Source of the DNA: Castellaniella sp049651205
GTDB taxonomy: Bacteria; Pseudomonadota; Gammaproteobacteria; Burkholderiales; Burkholderiaceae_B
DNA length: 64,000 nt
NCBI RefSeq assembly: GCF_049651205.1
Contig: NZ_JBASBR010000007.1
Location: forward strand, 496,001-560,000
Direction: 5' to 3'
Each line of letters starts with the position of its first letter. Within the stretch, counting starts at the first letter, position 1. The notes beneath the pieces are model-generated. The model was not told where the DNA came from. It saw nothing but the letters and a program-made list of their open reading frames with translations, and searched no databases. Positions 26,493 to 33,446 of the stretch are shown piece after piece. The translations under genes and the position numbers were made by a program.

Positions 26493-27767
26493 ATGTTTTC
26501 AGAAAACGAACAGATCCAGGGTTTCGACGATGCGTTGTGGTCAGCCATCGAAGCAGAGCATCAGCGCCAGGAGCAGCACATCGAGCTGATTGCCTCGGAG
26601 AACTACACCAGCCCCCGCGTCATGCAGGCTCAGGGAACCAGACTGACCAACAAATACGCCGAGGGTTATCCAGGCAAACGCTATTATGGCGGCTGCGAAT
26701 ACGTCGATGTGGTGGAGCAGTTGGCGATCGATCGAACCTGCAAACTGTTCGGTGCCGATTGGGCCAATGTGCAGCCCCACTCGGGCTCCCAGGCAAATGC
26801 TGCGGTCTATCTGGCCCTGCTACAGCCGGGCGACACGCTGCTGGGCATGAGCCTGGCCCACGGTGGTCACCTGACTCATGGCGCCAAGGTCAGTTCCTCG
26901 GGCCGCCTGTACAACGCCGTGCAATACGGCCTGAGCGAGGACGACCGGATCGACTACGACGAGGTCGAGCGCCTGGCCCTGGAGCACAAGCCGAAGATGA
27001 TCGTGGCGGGCTTTTCCGCCTACTCGCAGATCCTCGACTTTCCCCGTTTTCGTCAGATTGCCGATCAGGTCGGCGCGCTGTTCATGGTAGATATGGCGCA
27101 CTTTGCGGGGCTGGTTGCCGCGGGCCTGTACCCCAACCCCGTGCTCCATGCCGATATTGTCACGACCACGACACACAAAACCCTGCGCGGTCCGCGGGGT
27201 GGCCTCATCATGGGCCGAGCCAATCCGGACATTCAGAAAAAGATCCAGTCAGCAGTGTTCCCTGGCGCTCAGGGAGGTCCCCTGATGCATGTCATCGCCG
27301 CCAAGGCGGTTGCCCTGAAGGAAGCCATGCAGCCAGAATTCCGCCAGTATCAGCAACAGGTGCTGGATAACGCCAAGGCGATGGCAGAGGTTTTCGTCGC
27401 CCACGGCTTGCGCATCGTGTCAGGCGGCACCCACGACCACCTATTTCTGGTGGATCTGTCGTCCAAGGGGATCACCGGCAAGGCTGCGGACGCCGCACTG
27501 GGGGCAGCCCACATCACCGTCAACAAGAACGCAGTCCCCAACGACCCGCAACCGCCGTTTGTCACCAGCGGCATCCGGGTTGGATCCCCGGCAATCACGA
27601 CCCGCGGCTTTCATGTCGAACAGGCGCGTCAGTTGGCCGGCTGGATGTGCGAAATCCTGGATGACCTGGACAACCAGGAAACCATTGCCCGAATCCGCAA
27701 ACAGGTCATCGAACTGTGCCAACGATTCCCGGTGTACCGCACATCTCCCAAGCCTGTTATGGCATGA
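26493..27767 (+). CDS. glyA: Serine hydroxymethyltransferase
   Basis: PLP enzyme (424 residues) converting glycine plus 5,10-methylene-THF to serine plus THF. The PLP lysine is in TTTTHKTLRGPRGG near residue 230, with HSGSQANAAVY and LIASENYTS upstream. GGGAG sits 6 bases before the ATG. Both products of sarcosine oxidase are its substrates, so it closes the pathway of the island. It may be an extra catabolic copy beside a housekeeping one; the window cannot show that. Confidence 0.95.
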   Translation: MFSENEQIQGFDDALWSAIEAEHQRQEQHIELIASENYTSPRVMQAQGTRLTNKYAEGYPGKRYYGGCEYVDVVEQLAIDRTCKLFGADWANVQPHSGSQANAAVYLALLQPGDTLLGMSLAHGGHLTHGAKVSSSGRLYNAVQYGLSEDDRIDYDEVERLALEHKPKMIVAGFSAYSQILDFPRFRQIADQVGALFMVDMAHFAGLVAAGLYPNPVLHADIVTTTTHKTLRGPRGGLIMGRANPDIQKKIQSAVFPGAQGGPLMHVIAAKAVALKEAMQPEFRQYQQQVLDNAKAMAEVFVAHGLRIVSGGTHDHLFLVDLSSKGITGKAADAALGAAHITVNKNAVPNDPQPPFVTSGIRVGSPAITTRGFHVEQARQLAGWMCEILDDLDNQETIARIRKQVIELCQRFPVYRTSPKPVMA

Positions 27768-27774
27768 TATTTTC

Positions 27775-29034
27775 ATGACTCCCGACGCGGTCGACACAGC
27801 CGGCCAGTCCTGCAGCGCCAGCCAGCAGACGCGGTTGTGCCTGGCTTTGTTCGCGGCAGCATACACGGCGCAGACAGTCTCCCCGGTGATGCTTTTCTAC
27901 ACCATCGATCTACGCCTGTCGACCACTGACCTGACACTGTTCTTCACTGTTTATGCCGTCGGTCTGATGCTGGCCTTCCTGATCGGGGGGCCTCAATCGG
28001 ATCGACGAGGCCGCAAGGCGGTGATCCTGCCATCGGCTGGCCTGCTGCTGCTGGCTGTTCTGGCCCTGATGGGCTCGGCGGTCTGGGGCAAGCCAATGAT
28101 TCTGGCTGCGCGATTCCTCCAAGGCGTCGCCAGCGGCGCCCTCTTCACTGTTGGCACGGTCTGGCTGCGTGAAATGGCGGGCACCCGCAACGCCGCTCGC
28201 GCGTCGATGTTGGCCAGTGGCGTCATGGCGTTCGGCTTCGCCATCGGGCCCTTCGTCTCTGGCGTACTAGTGCAATGGCTGCCCTGGCCCAGGCTGCTGT
28301 CATTCATGATCGCTCTGGCCATGGTGGTGGGCGCCATCCTGATTATCCGCACCTTGCCCGAAACATGGGCCGTAGGCCAGACTTCCCGGATCCAGATAGG
28401 CCTGCCACCAGGAACCGCCGCGGGGTTCTTTTGCTATCTCATTCCCTGCGGCTTGCTGGTCTACACTTTCACGATGCTGTCGCTGATCGCCTTCCCGATT
28501 CAATTGGGCAAAGCTGGATTCGCGCAGATCTATTTCATCCTGGGGCTCAGCGCCCTGATCGTGCAGGGGTTCGCGGCATCAGCCACATTCTGGGCGATGC
28601 GGCTGGGGCCGGCACGTGCCGGCTGGATTGCCGGCCTGTGCGGTGCGGCCGGCTGCGCCCTGGGCTATCTGTCAGTTCAACCCGGCGGCTGGCTCTGGGT
28701 ACTCCCTGCGTCGGCCGCCATAGGGCTGGCTAACGGCCTATCGATGGCCTCTGGCGTGGCGGTATCGGATCGCCTGGCCCCCCAAGGCCAGCGAGGGGCA
28801 TTGATTTCGATGTTCTACGTGATCGTCTACCTGGGCTATTCCAGCCCGACGATCCTATCGCTGATTTGGGGGAAGCAGACGATGGAACGGGGCGACACCT
28901 TGATGATCCTGGGCATATGTGCCCTGGCGATGACAACCGTCATTGCCACGGCTGGCCGGCTGGCGATACGAAGCCGCCCGGTCGGTATGCCCGCTGGCGC
29001 CCCGGCAACCGGAGCAAGGCCGTCAGACGCCTGA
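27775..29034 (+). CDS. MFS transporter
   Basis: Twelve-segment major facilitator of 419 residues. The loop 2/3 motif is GGPQSDRRGRKAV, and the segment-5 region (GVMAFGFAIGPFVSG) resembles drug or metabolite exporters of the DHA1 group. ATG at 27775 lies 8 bp after the glyA stop with no clear ribosome site, so translation is probably coupled. The frame stays open further upstream inside glyA, but that part overlaps glyA and is not MFS-like. The substrate is unknown; amino-acid export is conceivable next to glyA. Confidence 0.82.
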   Translation: MTPDAVDTAGQSCSASQQTRLCLALFAAAYTAQTVSPVMLFYTIDLRLSTTDLTLFFTVYAVGLMLAFLIGGPQSDRRGRKAVILPSAGLLLLAVLALMGSAVWGKPMILAARFLQGVASGALFTVGTVWLREMAGTRNAARASMLASGVMAFGFAIGPFVSGVLVQWLPWPRLLSFMIALAMVVGAILIIRTLPETWAVGQTSRIQIGLPPGTAAGFFCYLIPCGLLVYTFTMLSLIAFPIQLGKAGFAQIYFILGLSALIVQGFAASATFWAMRLGPARAGWIAGLCGAAGCALGYLSVQPGGWLWVLPASAAIGLANGLSMASGVAVSDRLAPQGQRGALISMFYVIVYLGYSSPTILSLIWGKQTMERGDTLMILGICALAMTTVIATAGRLAIRSRPVGMPAGAPATGARPSDA

Positions 29035-29188
29035 GGGATGCCGCCACCTCATCGCGCATAGTGGCTCTAGGGTGAAACTGCCGTTTCGACGGAATCCAAC
29101 TCAACCGAGAAACGTCACTTGACACACGGTTTCCCGCAGACTGAGGCGACAGATCGTGTAAGGTACCGGCTTCAGCCACGAGGTAATC

Positions 29189-29410
29189 ATGAACCACCCC
29201 GACATCACCCTGGACGTACGCACCCTGCCCCCACCCGAGCCACTGGAACAGTGCCTTGAGGCACTGGCCGACCTGCAACCCGGCCAGCATCTGATCCTGC
29301 TGATCGATCGTGAACCCTACCCACTGTATACGATGCTGGATCGCGACGGCTTTCAGCACAGCTGTGTGCTGCTGGAAACCTATTTTCAGGTCACCATCTG
29401 GGCTGACTAA
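29189..29410 (+). CDS. DUF2249 domain protein (second copy)
   Basis: A 73-residue TusA-like small protein: LDVRTLPPPEPLEQCLEAL, then LQPGQHLILLIDREPYPLY, then a C-terminal ETYFQVTIW strand. It differs from the copy at 4300–4560 in sequence but has the same layout. It stands 2 bp ahead of a polytopic membrane protein gene and near a DNR-type regulator. That is the common setting of DUF2249 proteins in denitrifying or low-oxygen gene groups. Confidence 0.75.
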   Translation: MNHPDITLDVRTLPPPEPLEQCLEALADLQPGQHLILLIDREPYPLYTMLDRDGFQHSCVLLETYFQVTIWAD

Positions 29411-29412
29411 GC

Positions 29413-30747
29413 ATGCAGCGTGCACTGGATTTTGATAAAACTCCTGCGCTGAGTGTGCCGCTGCCGTTTTTTCTCAATGTCCCCGCGTTTGGGATACTGG
29501 CGGGTCTGTTGGCAATATGGGCCGGCCCGGCCGTCTTCACCTCGCGCTGGAGCCCGGCTGCTCTGGCCCTTACCCATCTCTGGACACTCGGTATATTGGG
29601 TAGTGCCATGCTGGGCGCCCTACTGCAGATTCTGGCTGTTGCGTGCAATGTCGCGGTGCGGCCGCCACAGGCCGTTGCCGGCAGCGTCTGGGTATTGTTC
29701 ACCACCGGCACAGCGTGCCTGGTGGCTGGATTCCTCTGGTGGGCGCCCTGGGCATGGATCAGCGCCGTCATTCTGCTGGGTGTGGCCTTTAGTGTGTACC
29801 TGAGCACCATGGCCTGGGCGCTGTGGCAAGACCGTGGCCAGGTGTACAAGGGCGCACGCGAAATCCTGGTGCCCATCCGCGGGGCCCTGGTGGCGCTGGC
29901 CATCACAGTACTGATCGGGATGGCCATGGCTGGGGGCCTTGCCGCAGGCCAGGGGCCATCCGCCTGGGTGGGCAGCCACCTTGTGTGGGGTTTGCTGGGC
30001 TGGGGCGGGCTGCTTCTAATGGGGATGTCGTTTCAGCTGCTGCCGATTTTCCAGCTCACCGAGCTCTATCCCAAACCGCTTGTGCGCTGGCTGCCGTTGC
30101 TGATACCGGGCCTGCTGGCCGCCTGGACGGCACTGGACGCATCCACCGGGCTGCCCTCACTGATGCGCGAAACACTTGAGCTGTTACTGGCGGGGGCCTG
30201 GACCATCTGGGTGGCCGTCTCTTTGCAGCGCCTCTGGACACGCAAACGCCCGACGCCCGAGCCCACGTCTCTTTTTTGGATCACCGGACTGGTGTGCCTC
30301 TTGCTGTGCGCACCCGTCTGGATCTGGATGCGGCACGGCCAGGCGCCTGAGGCCGCCCGAGTGCTGGTTGTTCTGATCGTGGTGGGCGGGCTGGGATCCG
30401 TGGTGCAGGGCATGCTGTACAAGATCATGCCGTTTTTACTGTGGAAGCACGCCCAGGATGCACGGGTGATCCCCAGCCACAATCCTGCCCTGGCCCGGGT
30501 TTACCTAAAGATATTACCCAAGATGGCCAGCTACATACCGGCAAACCCCGCCCGCTGGCAATGGGGGCTGCATGTGCTGGTCATCATCAGCTATGTGCTG
30601 GCCACCACCGGCCTGGTATGGGCGGGCTACGCAGCCGGCCCCCTGATGTTGGCAGCCAGCCTGATGCTGGCTATCAATATGGGGCGTGCACTGCACCTAT
30701 ACTGGCGCACCGGGCAGGCCATGCGGGCGATGGCTCAGGCGCGGTAA
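29413..30747 (+). CDS. Polytopic membrane protein, NnrS/CcoN-like
   Basis: A 444-residue inner-membrane protein with about 12 hydrophobic segments. His residues occur in helices (THLWTLGILGSAMLGALLQ; GSHLVWGLLGWGGLLLMGMS) and a late segment reads MLYKIMPFLLWKH. These patterns recall heme-copper-oxidase-like or NnrS membrane proteins found beside nitric-oxide response genes. I do not assign a reaction. It is translationally coupled to the DUF2249 gene and converges with the DNR-type regulator, whose stop codon it overlaps by 13 bp. Confidence 0.65.
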   Translation: MQRALDFDKTPALSVPLPFFLNVPAFGILAGLLAIWAGPAVFTSRWSPAALALTHLWTLGILGSAMLGALLQILAVACNVAVRPPQAVAGSVWVLFTTGTACLVAGFLWWAPWAWISAVILLGVAFSVYLSTMAWALWQDRGQVYKGAREILVPIRGALVALAITVLIGMAMAGGLAAGQGPSAWVGSHLVWGLLGWGGLLLMGMSFQLLPIFQLTELYPKPLVRWLPLLIPGLLAAWTALDASTGLPSLMRETLELLLAGAWTIWVAVSLQRLWTRKRPTPEPTSLFWITGLVCLLLCAPVWIWMRHGQAPEAARVLVVLIVVGGLGSVVQGMLYKIMPFLLWKHAQDARVIPSHNPALARVYLKILPKMASYIPANPARWQWGLHVLVIISYVLATTGLVWAGYAAGPLMLAASLMLAINMGRALHLYWRTGQAMRAMAQAR

Positions 30748-31385
30748 TTTTTCAGGCCATCTGCATCCAGCACCGTAAACTCGCGCCCGCGCACCCGGAT
30801 CAGATCCCGCTCGCTGAGCTCGCGTAATACCCGGGAGAAGTGCTCAGGAGTGAGATTCAGGCGCGACGCAATCACTGATTTGCTGATTTCGATGCGAAAT
30901 GGCTCTCCGACCTGCCCGGGCCACTGATGCAGCAAAAAGGACACCAGGCGCTGGGCACCGGTTTGCAGCGTATAGGCCTCAACGTCCCCCATCAGCGTAT
31001 ACAAGCGCCGGCTGAGCCCTGCCAACATCTTGCGGGCAATTTCGGGATGGCGGTCGATCTCGGTGAACAGTGCATCGCGCCCCACATGCAGCAGGCGGCT
31101 GTCCTGTAGAGCTTGGGCGGTGACGATATAGTGCTGGCCCATAAACATGAGCGCCTCGCCAAACCCATCCCCCGGGCCGATCAGACGCACCACGCGCTCG
31201 ACCCCTGAGGCAGATACAAAGACCAGCTTCACCTGTCCTTCGACCACCACATGGAACCCGACACAGGGATCACCGCGCCTGAAAATGATGTCTCCACGGC
31301 CAGCGATGACTTCGTTGGTGCCCCGGGCAATGGGTTCGAGGTCTGCGGTAGGCAGCTCGTTGAACAACGGCACGCGCCCCAGCAT
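30735..31385 (-). CDS. Crp/Fnr-family regulator, DNR type
   Basis: Transcription factor of about 216 residues. The cyclic-nucleotide-fold sensor covers residues ~5–120 (GDIIFRRGDPCVGFHVVVEGQ). A C-terminal helix-turn-helix reads SRLNLTPEHFSRVLRELSERD; its E-SR pattern is typical for binding TTGAT–N4–ATCAA boxes. The N-terminal Cys cluster of oxygen-sensing FNR is absent, so a heme/NO-sensing DNR/NnrR role is more likely than FNR. The start is uncertain: ATG at 31385 is used, but the frame is open upstream without a good ribosome site. It is divergent from the DUF454 gene. Confidence 0.82.
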   Translation of the reverse strand: MLGRVPLFNELPTADLEPIARGTNEVIAGRGDIIFRRGDPCVGFHVVVEGQVKLVFVSASGVERVVRLIGPGDGFGEALMFMGQHYIVTAQALQDSRLLHVGRDALFTEIDRHPEIARKMLAGLSRRLYTLMGDVEAYTLQTGAQRLVSFLLHQWPGQVGEPFRIEISKSVIASRLNLTPEHFSRVLRELSERDLIRVRGREFTVLDADGLKNYRA

Positions 31386-31454
31386 ATAGGCAATCCGCTG
31401 AGTGCGGTCTTTTGGTACTGCCCGTGCGGGATGGTCTTTATAATCGGGATTATT

Positions 31455-31820
31455 ATGATCCGCGCCCTGTTTACCGTCGTTGGCATGCTCTCCCTGGCTC
31501 TGGGCGTGCTGGGGATTTTCTTGCCCCTTTTGCCCACTACGCCCTTTTTGCTGTTGGCGGCCTTCTGCTTTTTGCACGGTTCGCAACGCATGCACCACTG
31601 GCTGATGTCCCATCGTATTCTGGGTCCTTATATCCGCGATTTTCAGTCGGGGCGCGGCATACCCTTGCGCAGCAAATGCATAGCACTGGCACTGATGTGG
31701 CCTTCACTGGCCCTCTCGGCATGGCTGATGCCAGTGCCGTGGGCACGCTGGTTGCTGCTGATCCCGGGGATCGGCGTCACCATCTACCTGTGGCGCCTGC
31801 CCACCCGACCCTCAGATTAG
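31455..31820 (+). CDS. DUF454 (YbaN-like) inner-membrane protein
   Basis: Small membrane protein (121 residues). The family signature LGVLGIFLPLLPTTPFLLLA lies at residues ~15–35, CFLHGSQRMHHWL follows, and two more hydrophobic segments are near the C-terminus. The function is unknown; homologues often neighbour hemN and FNR-type genes. A dyad (ATAATC–GG–GATTAT, 31441–31454) ends directly before its ATG and may be an operator for it or for the divergent regulator. Its 3' end overlaps the hemN 3' end by 9 bp. Confidence 0.8.
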   Translation: MIRALFTVVGMLSLALGVLGIFLPLLPTTPFLLLAAFCFLHGSQRMHHWLMSHRILGPYIRDFQSGRGIPLRSKCIALALMWPSLALSAWLMPVPWARWLLLIPGIGVTIYLWRLPTRPSD

Positions 31821-33272
31821 TTTCGAATACGTGGCCACCCGTGGGCGGCGTACATACTGATCAAACACCATAGCAAAGGCGCGTACAAACACGCGCCCAC
31901 GGGGCAGCACCCGCAACCCGGTGGCGTCGCGCGCCAGCAGGCCGGCCTCGACATACGGCTGCAAGCGCTCGAGCTCGGGGCCAAAGCAGGCTTCGAAAGA
32001 CTGCCCGTGACGCTGTTCGAAAGCTTCGAAATCAAGTGGCATGCTGCACATCAGCGCCATGATGACTTCGCGGCGGATGACGTCTTCGACGCCCAGATCG
32101 AAGCCTTTTGCCGTGGGCAGCTCGTTACGTGCCAGGACGTCGGTATAGGCATTGAGCGAATGATGGTTCTGCACATAGGCGTTGTCGATCTTGCCAATGG
32201 CCGAGATGCCAAAGCCGATGAGATCGCACTCGGCGCGTGTGGTGTAGCCCTGAAAATTGCGATGCAGGCTTTGATGAAGCCGGGCCTGATTGAGCTCGTC
32301 GTCGGGCTTGGCGAAGTGATCCAACCCAATATAAAGATAGCCTGCTGCCAGCAGGCGGCGCACGGACATCAGAAAAATCTGCAGGCGGGTATCGGCCGAG
32401 GGAAGGTCTTCGGCACGGATCAGCCGCTGGGACTTGAAGCGATCAGGCAGGTGGGCGTAGTTGTACAGCGCAATGCGATCGGGGGAGAGCTCGATGAGCT
32501 GATCCAGCGTACGGCTGAAGCTGTCGAGCGTTTGCAAAGGCAAGCCGTAGATGAGATCGGCATTGATGGATTGAAACCCGTTATCGCGGCTGGCCTGCAA
32601 GGCCTCGCGCACCATTTCGTAGGGCTGAATTCGATTGACGGCCGCCTGCACCTGGGGATCAAAATCCTGCACACCAAAGCTGGTGCGATTAAAGCCCAGG
32701 CCGGCCAGCATGGCCAGGGTATCGGGATTGACCGTGCGTGGGTCGATCTCGACCCCGAGCTCGGCATCCGGCGTAAATTGAAAATGGCCGCGGATGTGAT
32801 CCATCAAGGAGGTGAGCTCCGCGGCACTGAGAAACGTGGGCGTACCCCCGCCCAGATGCAGCTGCACGGTTTGACGCGCGTCTCCGAGATACCCGCCGAC
32901 CAGATCCATTTCGTGGAAAAGAATATCGAGGTATTCGGCCGAGCGGCTGTGGTCTTTGGTGATGATCTTGTTGCAGCCACAAAAATAACAGAGTGACTCA
33001 CAGAACGGTAGGTGAACATATACCGACAGCGGAGCCGGCCGGGCGGCGGCCGCACGGCGCGCCAGATGCTGGCGATAGGAATCTGCCGGATAATCGCGCA
33101 AAAAGCGATCGGCCGTGGGGTATGAGGTGTAACGTGGCCCCGACTGATCAAAGCGCCGGATCAGGGCTTCGGAAAGTTCGAGGTCGGGAAACGCGATGGC
33201 CTGATCATCAGACAGCGACTCAGGCTGGCCAGGTTTTCCGGCGGGGGCAAGCGCTTGGGTGGGGTGGGTCAT
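31812..33272 (-). CDS. hemN: Oxygen-independent coproporphyrinogen III oxidase
   Basis: Radical-SAM enzyme (486 residues) forming protoporphyrinogen IX without oxygen. The cluster-binding Cys motif is FCESLCYFCGC near residue 95, the SAM-binding GGG is in LHLGGGTPTFL, and the C-terminal HemN domain is present. GGAGAT precedes the ATG by 6–7 bases. The ~28-residue N-terminal extension before LSEALIRRFD is longer than in E. coli HemN. A DNR/FNR box upstream suggests low-oxygen induction, in keeping with its role. Confidence 0.95.
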   Translation of the reverse strand: MTHPTQALAPAGKPGQPESLSDDQAIAFPDLELSEALIRRFDQSGPRYTSYPTADRFLRDYPADSYRQHLARRAAAARPAPLSVYVHLPFCESLCYFCGCNKIITKDHSRSAEYLDILFHEMDLVGGYLGDARQTVQLHLGGGTPTFLSAAELTSLMDHIRGHFQFTPDAELGVEIDPRTVNPDTLAMLAGLGFNRTSFGVQDFDPQVQAAVNRIQPYEMVREALQASRDNGFQSINADLIYGLPLQTLDSFSRTLDQLIELSPDRIALYNYAHLPDRFKSQRLIRAEDLPSADTRLQIFLMSVRRLLAAGYLYIGLDHFAKPDDELNQARLHQSLHRNFQGYTTRAECDLIGFGISAIGKIDNAYVQNHHSLNAYTDVLARNELPTAKGFDLGVEDVIRREVIMALMCSMPLDFEAFEQRHGQSFEACFGPELERLQPYVEAGLLARDATGLRVLPRGRVFVRAFAMVFDQYVRRPRVATYSKLI

Positions 33273-33375
33273 GCTTTAATCTCCGGGACGCCGGCCAGTA
33301 CCTTTTGGCGGTGGCCGATACGGCGTCATTGTCGTGCATCCGATGGCATTGTCGAACGAAAAGTCGACATCCTGC

Positions 33376-33389
33376 TTGATCCAGGTCAA
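33376..33389. promoter_or_regulatory. FNR/DNR box between hemN and mrpA
   Basis: TTGATCCAGGTCAA differs from the TTGAT–N4–ATCAA consensus at one base. Reading toward hemN, a -10-like GACAAT lies at 33348–33353. A start site near 33341 would put the box centre at about -41.5, the classical activating position. The mrpA start is 58 bp on the other side, so the box could also influence that operon. Confidence 0.65.
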
Positions 33390-33446
33390 GTGTGAAAGAT
33401 CGCGTATCATACTGACATCCCCCTGACACCCGCTTCTTGGCCTTCG

